DNA of 64,000 bases, taken from positions 1-64,000 of the forward strand of contig JACKJI010000001.1 of the NCBI GenBank assembly GCA_020638035.1, in the 5' to 3' direction. A program made the position numbers and the translations under genes. Positions 37,486 to 46,827 of the stretch are shown here, in pieces (positions within the stretch are counted from its first letter, which is position 1; every line of letters begins with the position of its first letter). The DNA is from Hyphomicrobiaceae bacterium (GTDB lineage: Bacteria; Pseudomonadota; Alphaproteobacteria; Rhizobiales; Hyphomicrobiaceae). The notes under the pieces were generated by a model. It saw nothing but the letters and a program-made list of their open reading frames with translations. It searched no databases and was not told the origin of the DNA.

Positions 37486-38760
37486 TCAAGCTGGTGCAAG
37501 CCAGGGTGGCAGGCGGTCCAGCCCGATTAAATCTTCGTAATCCTGGCGCGGCCGCACGACTGCGAACTCCTCGCCCCGGACCATCACCTCCGGCACCAAC
37601 GGCCTCGTATTGTAGGTCGACGCCATGACTGCGCCGTAGGCGCCGGCCGTCATCACGGCCATCAGGTCGCCCGCGTGGAACGGCGGTAGACCGCGATCGA
37701 GCGCCAGATAGTCCCCCGTCTCACAGACCGGCCCGACAACGTCCTGCTGCATGGGTGGCATGCTGAGCTGCCCCTCGTTGACGGGCAGGATGTCGTGATG
37801 GGCTTCATAGAGCGTCGGACGGATGAGGTCGTTCATCGCGCCGTCGACAATCGTAAAGGTGCGATGGACACCCTCCTTCACGAACACGACGCGCGTGACG
37901 AGGATGCCGGCATTGCCGACGATCATTCGGCCAGGTTCCAGGATCAGCTTCAGGCCGAGGTCGCCCAGCGTCTCCTTGACGACGTTAGCATAGTGGTCGG
38001 GATGCGGCGGAGCCTCTGCCTGATGGCGATACGGCACGCCAAGACCACCGCCCAGATCGAGATGCTCCAGCACATGCCCCGCCGCGCGTAACTCCAGCAC
38101 GAGGTCACGCATCAGGCGGAAGGCATCGCGAAACGGTTGAAGATCGGTGATCTGGCTGCCGATGTGCATGTGGATGCCGGTCGCCGCGACGCCCGGCAGC
38201 GTGCGCGCCTCGGCGTAGAGCTGCGCGGCGTCGTTGTAGGGAATGCCGAACTTGTTCTCTGACTTGCCGGTCGAGATCTTGGCATGCGTCCTGGCATCGA
38301 CGTCGGGATTGACGCGTAAGGCCACACGGGCTGTCTTGCCCAGCTCGGTGGCGACAGCACTCAAGGCGCGCAGCTCCGGCTCGCTTTCGACGTTGAAGCC
38401 CAAGATGCCCTCGTTGAGAGCATACACCATCTCATCGCGCGTCTTGCCGACGCCGGCGAAGATGATCCGGTCGGCCGGCACGCCGGCCTTTCGCGCACGG
38501 CGCAGCTCGCCTTCCGAGACGACGTCCATACCGGCCCCCATGCGGGCCATGGTAGAGAGCACGGCTTGGTTGGAGTTGGCCTTGACGGCGAAACAGATGA
38601 GCGCGTCCTGACCGGCAAAGGCATCGGCAAGGACGCGGTAATGACGCTCAAGAGTGGCTGTCGAATAGCAGTAGAACGGCGTGCCGACGGCCGCTGCGAT
38701 GTCGAGGATCGAGACGTTCTCGGCGTGGAGCGTGCCGTTCTTGTAGCTGAAATGATGCAT
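37486..38760 (-). CDS. lysA: Diaminopimelate decarboxylase
   Basis: A PLP enzyme of 424 residues that converts meso-diaminopimelate to lysine, the last step of lysine biosynthesis. The TIM-barrel domain carries the PLP lysine in ICFAVKANSN and the phosphate-binding/His segment GIHMHIGSQITDL. LDLGGGLGVPY and LEPGRMIVGNAG follow. The C-terminal beta domain has VGPVCETGDYLA (catalytic Cys) and AGAYGAVMASTYN. Length is normal. It is downstream of argH and lptM in the same direction, but the methyltransferase gene between lptM and lysA reads the other way, so lysA probably has its own promoter. Confidence 0.96.
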   Translation of the reverse strand: MHHFSYKNGTLHAENVSILDIAAAVGTPFYCYSTATLERHYRVLADAFAGQDALICFAVKANSNQAVLSTMARMGAGMDVVSEGELRRARKAGVPADRIIFAGVGKTRDEMVYALNEGILGFNVESEPELRALSAVATELGKTARVALRVNPDVDARTHAKISTGKSENKFGIPYNDAAQLYAEARTLPGVAATGIHMHIGSQITDLQPFRDAFRLMRDLVLELRAAGHVLEHLDLGGGLGVPYRHQAEAPPHPDHYANVVKETLGDLGLKLILEPGRMIVGNAGILVTRVVFVKEGVHRTFTIVDGAMNDLIRPTLYEAHHDILPVNEGQLSMPPMQQDVVGPVCETGDYLALDRGLPPFHAGDLMAVMTAGAYGAVMASTYNTRPLVPEVMVRGEEFAVVRPRQDYEDLIGLDRLPPWLAPA

Positions 38761-38885
38761 GTGTCCGGAACCAGTCTGCCGCGACGCGTCTTCAGCGATG
38801 AGCTAATAGGGGAGCGGGCCGGCGGGCGCAACGGCTATGCCGGACGGTGACTCCCGGAAGATGCCGTCGAGAAGGCTTCGTTTTC

Positions 38886-39659
38886 ATGGGCGGCAAAGCA
38901 TCGGGCAGGACACCCGATAGAGCATCAGACGGAGCAGCGGACAAAATGCCGACGGCGACGGCGGGCAACATCCCCGCGCACGGAAACGAGCCTGGCCTGT
39001 CCCCGCGCGTTGCCCACCTGCCGCTCGTCCGCCACAGCGTGACGGCAGCCGGCCGCTCCTGGCTGATCGATGCCGTCGCCGACCAGGACGCGCTGCTGGC
39101 CGCCTCCGATCAATTCGATGCTTTCCCCTACGGTCTGCTGCTGTGGGACGCAGCGCCGGTCCTTGCCGATGCGCTGGCCGCATTTGCTCCCTCCGGCCTC
39201 GAAGGCAAGCGCGTTTTGGAACTGGGCGCAGGCGTCGGCCTTGCGGGGCTGGCGGCGCGGCATCTGGGCGCCGACGTGGTTCAGACAGACCACGCGCAGG
39301 AGGCTCTGGAACTCGCCCGCCGCAATGCGACCCTCAACGGCATTGCTGGAATCGTGCAGCAGTGTGCCGACTGGACCCGATGGACGGACGAGAAGAAAGG
39401 CTTCGATATCGTGATCGGCTCGGACGTCCTCTATGACGGCTCCGCCCATGCCCCCATCGGGAGCGTTCTTGCCGCGAGCCTCGCCACAGACGGGTTTGCG
39501 CTACTGACCGATCCCGGACGCACGGCGACGCCGTTCTTCGTGCGCGACATGCAGGCAGCCGGCTGGCTCGTTTCGCTGGAGCAAAGGACGGTCGGTGCCC
39601 TGCACCCCACACGTCCCGGCGAGACGGTCGACGTGACGATCCTCAAGGTCTGGCGATGA
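38886..39659 (+). CDS. Class I SAM-dependent methyltransferase
   Basis: A 257-residue methyltransferase of the lysine-methyltransferase/METTL-like group. The SAM-binding motif I is KRVLELGAGVGLAGLAARHLG. Motif II is DVVQTDHAQEALELARRNATLN, and a post-motif FDIVIGSDVLYDGSAHAPI matches the [D/N]-x-x-Y pattern used by protein methyltransferases. The first ~60 residues are variable; starts at 38886 and 38946 are both possible. It stands alone and divergent from lysA, inserted between lptM and lysA. Target unknown; ribosomal or other protein lysines are typical for relatives. Confidence 0.8.
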   Translation: MGGKASGRTPDRASDGAADKMPTATAGNIPAHGNEPGLSPRVAHLPLVRHSVTAAGRSWLIDAVADQDALLAASDQFDAFPYGLLLWDAAPVLADALAAFAPSGLEGKRVLELGAGVGLAGLAARHLGADVVQTDHAQEALELARRNATLNGIAGIVQQCADWTRWTDEKKGFDIVIGSDVLYDGSAHAPIGSVLAASLATDGFALLTDPGRTATPFFVRDMQAAGWLVSLEQRTVGALHPTRPGETVDVTILKVWR

Positions 39660-39740
39660 CAGCGCGCAGGCCATGACGACGCCCTGCCGCAGGCAGAGCC
39701 GGATAGACGTAGTTCAGACGAGAAATGAGGTGAACGACCG

Positions 39741-39947
39741 TCAGCGCAGCAATGGGTCGAGCGGGAAATCGCGGTGCGGCTTGGGTGGCGCAGAAGAATT
39801 GGGACCACTGGCAGCGGCCTCCGACGAAGTCGCGGTGCCCTTCTGCTTGGCACCTTCAGGTGCGTCGAGCGAGCCGCGCACGCCGCAGCCGGCCAGCAAC
39901 AGCGGCAGCAGCGCTATGACAGCGGCGATTCGCAGACCTTGACGCAT
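39741..39947 (-). CDS. lptM: Small lipoprotein LptM (YifL-like)
   Basis: A 68-residue lipoprotein: signal peptide with lipobox LLLAGCGVRGSLDAP, then a Pro/Ser/Ala-rich tail ending FPLDPLLR. The motif C-G-x-x-G-x-L-x-x-P just after the lipid-bearing Cys is the LptM signature. LptM helps the LptD-LptE lipopolysaccharide translocon to form its disulfides. It follows argH by 45 bases, and the order argH-lptM-lysA is widespread in proteobacteria; here a methyltransferase gene on the opposite strand separates it from lysA. Confidence 0.85.
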   Translation of the reverse strand: MRQGLRIAAVIALLPLLLAGCGVRGSLDAPEGAKQKGTATSSEAAASGPNSSAPPKPHRDFPLDPLLR

Positions 39948-39992
39948 GCGTCCCCCTCGCGCGACCGCATCGAAGCGGTACTGACAGTCCTT

Positions 39993-41402
39993 CTAGCCCG
40001 GCAGCCCCGCCTTTTCCAACCGCTTGAGCCAGGACTTGGCCATTTTGACGACGTTCTGTGGCGCGGTTCCCCCATGGCTCTTGCGGCTTTTTACCGAGTT
40101 CTCCACCGATAGGACCGAAAATACGTCGTTCGTGATCCGCTTTTCGACCCCCTGCATGACGGCAAGCGGAAGCTCGGGCAGATCCACGCCCCGCTTTTCC
40201 GCCGCCTTGACGATGGCGCCCGTGACGTGATGCGCCTCACGGAATGGCATTTTCAGGGTGCGCACCAGCCAGTCGGCCAGATCCGTGGCCGTCGAATAGC
40301 CACTGCCGGCAACGGCACGCATGCGCTCGGGCACCGGCTCAAGGTCACCGATCATCCCGGTCATGGCCGCGACGGCGACGGCATAGGCCTCCAGTGCGTC
40401 GAAGGTCTGCTCCTTGTCCTCCTGCATGTCCTTCGAATAGGTCAGCGGCAGGCCCTTCATGACCATGGTCAGGCCCTGGAACGCACCAGCGATGCGACCG
40501 ACCTTGGCGCGGCACAGCTCGGCGGCATCCGGATTGCGCTTCTGCGGCATGATCGAGGAACCGGTCGTCCATTTGTCGGACAGCCTGACGAAGCCGAACT
40601 GTGGCGTCATCCAGATGACAATCTCCTCGGCCAGCCGCGACAGATGCATGGCCGAAATCGTCGCCGCAGCGAGCGTTTCCAACGCGAAATCGCGGTCCGA
40701 CACGCTGTCGAGCGAGTTGGACGTCGGACGGTCGAAGCCCAGCGCCTTCGCTGTCATGTGACGATCGATAGGGAAAGACGTGCCGGCCAGCGCCGCCGCC
40801 CCCAGCGGACACTCGTTCATGCGCTTTCTGGCGTCGGCGAAACGGGTTCGGTCGCGGCCGAACATTTCCACGTAGGCGAGCAGATGATGGCCGAAGGTCA
40901 CCGGTTGGGCCGGCTGCAGATGCGTAAATCCCGGCATGATGACGCCGGCGTGCTCCAGCGCCTTGCGGGCAAGACCGTGCTGCAATCCTGCCAGCGCCGT
41001 ATCGAAGCTATCCACGACGTCGCGCACATACATCCGGAAATCGAGCGCCACCTGATCGTTCCGCGAGCGCGCGGTATGCAATCGGCCGGCCGCCGGGCCG
41101 ATGATCTCAGTCAGCCGCGCTTCCACGTTCATATGAATGTCTTCGAGCCTCTCGGAGAATTGAAGCTCGCCGGCTTCGATCTCCGCTGCGACTTGATCCA
41201 GCCCCTTGGCGATCTCACGGGCATCTGATTTGGAGATGATGCCGGATTCGGCGAGCATGGCGGCGTGTGCCTTGGACCCACGAATATCCTGAGGCGCCAA
41301 AGCCTTGTCGAAACCGATCGAGGCATTTATTCGCACCATCAGCTCGTCGGGTGACATTTCGAAACGGCCACCCCACATCTTGTTGGCGGATTTGTCGGTC
41401 AC
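39993..41402 (-). CDS. argH: Argininosuccinate lyase
   Basis: A 469-residue enzyme of the fumarase/aspartase superfamily that splits argininosuccinate into arginine and fumarate. KMWGGRFEMSPDELM at the start, HTARSRNDQVALDFRMY, the helix GFTHLQPAQPVTFGHHLLAY with catalytic His, and the signature GSSIMPQKRNPDAAEL are all present. I use the GTG at 41402 with AGGAG about 10 bases upstream, which gives the usual family length; the frame stays open for another 84 codons. It is divergent from the TlpA-like gene, 61 bases away, and followed by lptM. Confidence 0.95.
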   Translation of the reverse strand: MTDKSANKMWGGRFEMSPDELMVRINASIGFDKALAPQDIRGSKAHAAMLAESGIISKSDAREIAKGLDQVAAEIEAGELQFSERLEDIHMNVEARLTEIIGPAAGRLHTARSRNDQVALDFRMYVRDVVDSFDTALAGLQHGLARKALEHAGVIMPGFTHLQPAQPVTFGHHLLAYVEMFGRDRTRFADARKRMNECPLGAAALAGTSFPIDRHMTAKALGFDRPTSNSLDSVSDRDFALETLAAATISAMHLSRLAEEIVIWMTPQFGFVRLSDKWTTGSSIMPQKRNPDAAELCRAKVGRIAGAFQGLTMVMKGLPLTYSKDMQEDKEQTFDALEAYAVAVAAMTGMIGDLEPVPERMRAVAGSGYSTATDLADWLVRTLKMPFREAHHVTGAIVKAAEKRGVDLPELPLAVMQGVEKRITNDVFSVLSVENSVKSRKSHGGTAPQNVVKMAKSWLKRLEKAGLPG

Positions 41403-41463
41403 TGGTTTCTGGCTCCTGGGAGCTCGGCCGAAGGCGGCATAAGCAATTGAGGAAAGGACAGGT

Positions 41464-42105
41464 ATGCGCGGAACACTGCCAGCCCTAGTGCTTCTGGCCG
41501 CGAGCGCTCTCACCGCGGGGGTATACGTCAGCCGGCAAGGGCATGACAACGCTCCCACCGCAAAGGTTGCAGCTGCGCCCGGTGGTGCCACAGCGGCAGC
41601 CGCTGGCGCGACCTCGCCTCCCGCATCGGCAGGAGTGCGGCATAACACGGGCAAAGTCGCCGCGTTCGTCTATAAATCTGCACCCGAAGCGGTTCCGACC
41701 TTCCCGTTCTTCGACTCAGCCCAGCAGACCAAAACCATCGAGACCTTCAAGGGCAAAGTCGTTCTGCTGAACCTGTGGGCGACGTGGTGCGGACCGTGTC
41801 GCGAGGAGATGCCATCGCTCGACCGCCTGCAAAAGGAGCTTGGCTCTGACAAATTCGAGGTCGTCGCCGTCAGCGTCGACAAGAACGGTTTCGACAAGGC
41901 GCGCGAATTCATGAAGGACGCGGGCGTCGCCTCGCTCAACTTCTACGCGGATCCGTCTTCGCGCGCCGCCCACCACGTGAAGGCCGTCGGCATGCCGGCC
42001 ACGCTGCTGGTCGACGAGCAGGGCCGCGAGATCGGCCGGCTGCTGGGCCCGGCAGAGTGGGATAGCTCCGACGCCAAACGGCTGATCGAGGCGGCGCTGA
42101 GGTAG
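41464..42105 (+). CDS. TlpA-like thiol-disulfide oxidoreductase
   Basis: A 213-residue membrane-anchored thioredoxin-fold protein. An N-terminal helix (LVLLAASALTAGVYVS) is followed by an Ala-rich linker and the domain from residue ~75. The active site WATWCGPCREEMPSL has the CGPC pair, and GMPATLLVDEQGREIGR carries the cis-Pro loop. TlpA proteins reduce periplasmic partners in cytochrome oxidase and cytochrome c maturation. The argH/TlpA divergent pair is common in Hyphomicrobiales. Start ATG 41464 has GAGGAAAGGA upstream. Confidence 0.9.
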   Translation: MRGTLPALVLLAASALTAGVYVSRQGHDNAPTAKVAAAPGGATAAAAGATSPPASAGVRHNTGKVAAFVYKSAPEAVPTFPFFDSAQQTKTIETFKGKVVLLNLWATWCGPCREEMPSLDRLQKELGSDKFEVVAVSVDKNGFDKAREFMKDAGVASLNFYADPSSRAAHHVKAVGMPATLLVDEQGREIGRLLGPAEWDSSDAKRLIEAALR

Positions 42106-42230
42106 CTGCCGCGCCATCAATCGCCGTTTCTGCCGGTAGCCTTGAACGCATCGGCTGCCGTGCACGGAGTGATGCACAACGGGCACATGCGCCGGAAGAA
42201 GCGGCCTCACCCGCTTCAATCCAAGCCTGG

Positions 42231-42248
42231 ATGTTATAACAATAACAT
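42231..42248. promoter_or_regulatory. Probable Zur operator upstream of the zinc receptor genes
   Basis: ATGTTAT-AACA-ATAACAT is a perfect 7-bp inverted repeat with a 4-base spacer, 21 bases before the start at 42270. Its AT-rich TGTTAT/ATAACA arms match the alphaproteobacterial Zur box and stand out from the GC-rich surroundings. Zur with zinc would block transcription here. Confidence 0.7.
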
Positions 42249-42269
42249 ACGGGAACGGACTTGGACGGG

Positions 42270-42761
42270 ATGGCCCAACGCACCAGCAGCTTCTGGATCT
42301 GGACGCTGATCGTCGCATTGACGGCTCAGCTGACGATCGCGTTCGGCCATATTCACTCCCCGTCCTCACCGACCCACGCGCCGTTACCGCTCCACGACAG
42401 CAACGGGATTCACCAAGACAGCGGCTGCGATGATGCGCCTGTCCCGGGCTCTGCCTCTAACGCATGCGGCGCTGAAGTGCACACCTCCGGCGCCAAGGGC
42501 CACATCCCATCTATCGGCACAGGCACCCCAGCGCCTGACGCTATAGGCGAGCGCCATCAACACGACGGTCCTAGCGATCACTGCGAGCTGTGCTGGATCA
42601 TCGCGACGTTGTCATTCGTCGCGCTTCCGCTCCTCGCCTATCTGCTGCTCGGGTTGCTTATCGCAAGGCAGCTCGCCTGCACGTCCCTGCCGAGCCTCGT
42701 CGGCGCAACCGCCTGGGACACATATCGTGCCCGGGCACCTCCCCTGATCTCACGGTCCTGA
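42270..42761 (+). CDS. Small His/Cys-containing membrane protein (DUF2946-like)
   Basis: A 163-residue protein with a signal-like N-terminal helix (FWIWTLIVALTAQLTIAFG). A hydrophilic, His-rich middle section (HIHSPSSPTHAPLPLHDSN, GERHQHDGPSDHCELC) and a second helix (ATLSFVALPLLAYLLLGLLI) follow. It ends with ARAPP, as DUF2946-like proteins near metal receptors often do. The His/Cys clusters suggest metal binding on the periplasmic side. It lies directly behind the Zur-like operator and 100 bases before the TonB receptor, so a role in zinc acquisition is inferred. TTG at 42261 is an alternative start. Confidence 0.65.
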   Translation: MAQRTSSFWIWTLIVALTAQLTIAFGHIHSPSSPTHAPLPLHDSNGIHQDSGCDDAPVPGSASNACGAEVHTSGAKGHIPSIGTGTPAPDAIGERHQHDGPSDHCELCWIIATLSFVALPLLAYLLLGLLIARQLACTSLPSLVGATAWDTYRARAPPLISRS

Positions 42762-42861
42762 CCTCGCGTTGCAGCGCGTCGGTGGCGTCACCTCCTCTTA
42801 CGGACGACCTCGCTCACATGGCGTTGCGCAACAGGATTGCGTGTTCGACAGGGAGCCGCTC

Positions 42862-45165
42862 ATGCGCTCGACAACAAGGCATTTCCGCCTTCTCTACCCT
42901 TTGCCGATCCTGCTTACGTCCTCGCCACTCGCGGCCCAGCAGACGACAACGACCGACGTCGTACTGCCGCCCGTCGTGGTGACGACGCCGAGCCCGGTGG
43001 TCAAGAAACCTCAGCCGAAGCCGCCAAAGGCCGTCGCTGCAAAGCCCTCGCCTCCATCGGGCGCATCGGCCAATGCAGCGACCAAGAAGAAGACCGCAGC
43101 TGCGCCACCGCCCGTTGAAGCAGCCGATGCGGCTGATGCAGCGCCGCTCCCGGCCGGACCGGTGCCGCCCGGCACGCTCCTGGTGGTCGACGACGCGTTT
43201 GCCCCGGTAACCGTAGCGACCGATCGCGACATCGCCGCGCAGCAGGGCGCCACCATCACCGATACGCTGGCATCGAAACCCGGCATCACCGGATCCTCGT
43301 TCGCTCCCGGGGCCAACCGGCCAATCATCCGCGGCCTCGACAGCTACCGCGTCAGGGTTCAGGAGAACGGCATCGGCTCGCACGACGTCTCCACGATCTC
43401 GGAGGATCACGCTGTACCGATTGATCCGTTCAGCGCCGACCGGATCGAGGTGGTGCGTGGGCCGGCGACGTTGCGCTATGGCAGCGGCGCCATCGGCGGA
43501 GTCGTAGCGGTCGAGAATGGGCGCATCCCGACCTTCGTGCCTCCCAACGGCATCTCCGGCGAGATCAAGGGCGGCGTCAGCAGCGTCGACGATGGGCGGG
43601 ACGGCGCCTTCCGCGCAACGGCCGGTAGCCAGGGCTTCGTCGTGCATGCCGACGCCTTCAAGCGCGCGAGCGAAGACTACCAGACCCCGCGCGGCCGCCA
43701 GCGGAACTCGTTCGTCGACAGCGAGGGCTTCGGCGTCGGCCTGTCGCGGGTATGGTCGGACGGCTTCCTTGGCATCTCGGTCTCGCGCATCGACAGCGTC
43801 TACGGGGTTCCCGGTGAGGAAGCCGACGAGGGCGTCGATCCGCGCATCGATCTCGGCCAGCAGAAGCTGCAGGCGCGCGGCGAATGGCGGCCACGCGAGT
43901 TCGGCGTCGAGGCCATTCGCTTCTGGTTCGGCGCGTCTGACTACGCCCACAACGAACTGGCAAGGCACGCGCACGAGGAGGGCGAGCCGCATACCGAAGA
44001 TGAGCCGGCGGACGGCTTCGAGGTCGGCTCGCGCTTCACGAACCGCGAGCAGGAAGGCCGCATCGAGATCCAGCACACGCCGATTTCCTCACGGCTCGGC
44101 GAGTTGACCGGCGCCATCGGCATCCAGGCCGGGCACCGGCAGACACGCGGGCAGAGCTTCGAGGGCGAATCGCTCTTGGAGCCGGCGCGGACGACCTCGC
44201 TCGCTGCCTTCTGGTTCGAGGAACTGAAAGCCACCCAACGCCTGTCCTTCCAGGCAGCGGCGCGCATCGAACGCACAACCGTCGACGGCTTCGGCTGGAC
44301 CGACGTCTCTGATCCCAACGCACCGATCGAATTCACCGGCGAGCGCAGCTTCGTTCCTGTCAGCGTGAGCCTCGGCGCGCTCTACAAGCTCGGCTTCGAT
44401 ACCACCGCGCGCCTCACAGGGCAGTTCGTCGAACGGTCGCCCGATGCGGCCGAGCTGTTCTCCAAGGGCATCCACGAGGCAACCGGGACCTTCGAGATCG
44501 GCAATCCCAATCTCGAGAAGGAGCAGGCGTTCTCGATCGAGGCCGGCCTGGCACGTGCGAAGGGGCCGCTGCGCTTCGACGCCACCGCGTTCTACACGCG
44601 CTATCAGGGCTTCATTTATCGCGCCCTGCAGGACGTGCGCTGCCTCGAAGACCTTGCCTCGTGCGGACCCGGGGCTGATGCCGAGGAGGAGAATTTCGAC
44701 CTCGTCTTCTTCCGCCAGCGTGACGCGACGTTCTACGGCGTGGAGCTGTCCGCGCAATACGACGTAGCCCCCATCTGGCGCGGCGTATGGGGCATCGACG
44801 GTCGCTACGATTTCGTCAATGCGCGCTTTGAAGGCGGGGAAAACGTGCCGCGCATCCCGCCCCATCGCCTGGGTGGCGGCCTCTACTACCGGGATGCGAA
44901 CTGGTTTGCCCGTGCAGGCGTCCTGCATGCCTTCGACCAGGACAGGATCGGCCTCAACGAAGTCGAGACACCCGGCTACACGCTCGTCTCAGCCGAGTTG
45001 AGTTACACCTCAGAGATCGGCGACGGCCGAAGCGTGACCATCGGGCTCAAGGGCGAAAACCTTGCTGATGACGAGGTCCTCAACCATGCCTCGTTCAAGC
45101 GCCGCGAGGATGTCCTGTTGCCGGGGGCCAGCGTTCGACTGTTCGGCTCCATCAAGCTCAATTGA
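42862..45165 (+). CDS. TonB-dependent receptor, probable zinc receptor (ZnuD-like)
   Basis: A 767-residue outer-membrane receptor. A signal peptide (FRLLYPLPILLTSSPLAAQQ) is followed by a Pro/Lys/Ala-rich linker of ~90 residues. The plug domain has DTLASKPGITGSSFAPGAN, RPIIRGLDSYRVRVQENG and VVRGPATLRYGSGAIGG, and a 22-strand barrel ends in VRLFGSIKLN. A loop near residues 366-380 is rich in His and Glu (HAHEEGEPHTEDE), like the zinc-capturing loop of ZnuD. Start 42862 has AGGGAG upstream. Together with the Zur-like operator this points to zinc uptake under starvation. Confidence 0.85.
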   Translation: MRSTTRHFRLLYPLPILLTSSPLAAQQTTTTDVVLPPVVVTTPSPVVKKPQPKPPKAVAAKPSPPSGASANAATKKKTAAAPPPVEAADAADAAPLPAGPVPPGTLLVVDDAFAPVTVATDRDIAAQQGATITDTLASKPGITGSSFAPGANRPIIRGLDSYRVRVQENGIGSHDVSTISEDHAVPIDPFSADRIEVVRGPATLRYGSGAIGGVVAVENGRIPTFVPPNGISGEIKGGVSSVDDGRDGAFRATAGSQGFVVHADAFKRASEDYQTPRGRQRNSFVDSEGFGVGLSRVWSDGFLGISVSRIDSVYGVPGEEADEGVDPRIDLGQQKLQARGEWRPREFGVEAIRFWFGASDYAHNELARHAHEEGEPHTEDEPADGFEVGSRFTNREQEGRIEIQHTPISSRLGELTGAIGIQAGHRQTRGQSFEGESLLEPARTTSLAAFWFEELKATQRLSFQAAARIERTTVDGFGWTDVSDPNAPIEFTGERSFVPVSVSLGALYKLGFDTTARLTGQFVERSPDAAELFSKGIHEATGTFEIGNPNLEKEQAFSIEAGLARAKGPLRFDATAFYTRYQGFIYRALQDVRCLEDLASCGPGADAEEENFDLVFFRQRDATFYGVELSAQYDVAPIWRGVWGIDGRYDFVNARFEGGENVPRIPPHRLGGGLYYRDANWFARAGVLHAFDQDRIGLNEVETPGYTLVSAELSYTSEIGDGRSVTIGLKGENLADDEVLNHASFKRREDVLLPGASVRLFGSIKLN

Positions 45166-45312
45166 GGCTTGCGGGGCTGTCGCGCGTCGTGGTGCAGCTC
45201 GACACGGTCTTAGAAAAACATGGAGCGCGGCTACCATTCCCGTCGGAGGCAGCCGCGCTCTATCGAAATTGGCAAGACGCCCGCCGCGACACCCGCGCGG
45301 TCGACAAACCTT

Positions 45313-45627
45313 TTACTTCTTCTTCTTCGCCGGAGCCTTCTTGGCCGGAGCCTTCTTGGCGGGCGCAGCAGCGGCCTTGCCTTTGGGCTTCTGCGTCAGC
45401 GCGGAGGCTGCCACCGTCTTCTCCGCCGCGGTCGCCGTCTTGGACCGCAGCACCTTGGCGGCGCTGGTCGCGACCTTGGCGCTGGTCTTCTCGTCCGACC
45501 CCTTCTGGGTGAGAGCAGACGCCGCCGCCGACTTGGCTTCCTTGGAAGCCTTCGGATCCTTCATCACCTTCGCAGCCGCCGAGGCGACCTTGCCACTCGT
45601 CTTCTCGCTTGCCGGTTTCTTGGCCAT
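45313..45627 (-). CDS. Histone-H1-like Lys/Ala-rich repeat protein
   Basis: A 104-residue basic protein made of two similar units of about 35 residues, each beginning EKTS(G/A)KVA and ending AASALTQK, followed by a tail of A-P-A-K-K repeats. The repeat units are probably helical. The tail resembles histone H1 C-termini and bacterial H1-like DNA-binding proteins. A nucleoid role is likely but unproven. Start at 45627 (MAKKPASEK); a longer frame to 45654 adds nine residues. Confidence 0.75.
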   Translation of the reverse strand: MAKKPASEKTSGKVASAAAKVMKDPKASKEAKSAAASALTQKGSDEKTSAKVATSAAKVLRSKTATAAEKTVAASALTQKPKGKAAAAPAKKAPAKKAPAKKKK

Positions 45628-45873
45628 GGCCGTATCTCGCTTCGAAAACCGCACCCCTCGTGCGGCGAATCGAAGCTATTGAGATTCGCACGCATGCAAA
45701 CAGAAATATGAAGGCTGAACGGCAAATGCATAAAGGGTGTATCCGGCCGGAGCCAGAGGCGGCCTGACCGGCGATAGCCGATGCAGGCGGCCACGATTGA
45801 CACCTAGCGAGCGAGACGCCACAACCTCGCCCGACCAAGAGAACCAGGAAAATCGCGAGCGAGGAGGCCCCGG

Positions 45874-46731
45874 ATGTTGCACGCCGACCTGCAGAAGACC
45901 ATCGAGACCGCCTTCGAGGCGCGCGACACCATCAATACCGGCACCAAGGGTGCCGTGCGCGACGCCGTGACGACAGCGCTCGATCTGCTCGATTCCGGAC
46001 AAGTGCGCGTTGCGGAAAAGAAGGATGGCCAGTGGGCGGTCAACCAGTGGCTGAAGAAGGCCGTGCTGCTGTCCTTCCGGCTCCATGACAACGAGATCAT
46101 CCCGTTCCAGAAGAGCGGCACCTACGCCAGCCGCGTGCACGGCTACGACAAGGTGCCGCTGAAGTACGGCGACTGGAGCGCGCAACAGTTCAAGGACGCG
46201 GGCTTCCGCGCGGTGCCGGGCGCCATCGTCCGGCATTCGGCCTACATTGCACCGGGCGTCGTGCTGATGCCGTCCTTCGTCAACCTTGGAGCCTATGTGG
46301 ACAGCGGCACCATGGTCGACACCTGGGCCACCGTCGGCTCGTGCGCGCAGATCGGCAAGAACTGCCACATCTCGGGAGGCGCGGGCATCGGTGGTGTGCT
46401 GGAGCCGTTGCAGGCGGGGCCGGTCGTTATCGAGGACAACTGCTTCATCGGCGCACGCGCCGAGGTGGCCGAGGGTGTGCGTGTCGGCGAGGGCTCGGTG
46501 CTTTCGATGGGCGTCTACATCGGCGCCTCCACGACGATCATCGACCGGGCGACGGGCGAGAAGTTCTTCGGCCAGGTCCCACCCTACTCGGTGGTTGTAT
46601 CGGGCACCATGCCGGGCAAACCGCTCCCTGACGGCTCGGCGGGACCTGGGCTCTACTGCGCGGTCATCGTCAAGCGGGTCGACGAGAAGACCCGGTCCAA
46701 GACCAGCATCAACGAGCTGTTGCGGGACTGA
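45874..46731 (+). CDS. dapD: 2,3,4,5-tetrahydropyridine-2,6-dicarboxylate N-succinyltransferase
   Basis: A 285-residue left-handed beta-helix acyltransferase. It transfers succinyl from succinyl-CoA to tetrahydrodipicolinate in the lysine/diaminopimelate pathway. RVHGYDKVPLKYGDW, VPGAIVRHSAYIAPGVVLMP, SFVNLGAYVDSGTMVDTWA and GAGIGGVLEPLQAGPV are near-universal DapD segments, and the hexapeptide repeats are intact. GAGGAGG stands 9 bases before the ATG. It provides both lysine (through lysA at 37486) and the DAP needed for peptidoglycan. Confidence 0.96.
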   Translation: MLHADLQKTIETAFEARDTINTGTKGAVRDAVTTALDLLDSGQVRVAEKKDGQWAVNQWLKKAVLLSFRLHDNEIIPFQKSGTYASRVHGYDKVPLKYGDWSAQQFKDAGFRAVPGAIVRHSAYIAPGVVLMPSFVNLGAYVDSGTMVDTWATVGSCAQIGKNCHISGGAGIGGVLEPLQAGPVVIEDNCFIGARAEVAEGVRVGEGSVLSMGVYIGASTTIIDRATGEKFFGQVPPYSVVVSGTMPGKPLPDGSAGPGLYCAVIVKRVDEKTRSKTSINELLRD

Positions 46732-46827
46732 CGGTAGGGCTCCTGAAGGCATAGTTTCAGGCAACGCTTTACGCGGGCGCGCGGGTGCGCGACACTTTCC
46801 GGCATCGCTCGATGACGGGGGTGCGCC

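Noticed and set aside
46742..46761. Small inverted repeat CCTGAA...TTCAGG after dapD
   Set aside because: The stem has only 6 bp with an 8-base loop and no T-run, too weak to call a terminator.
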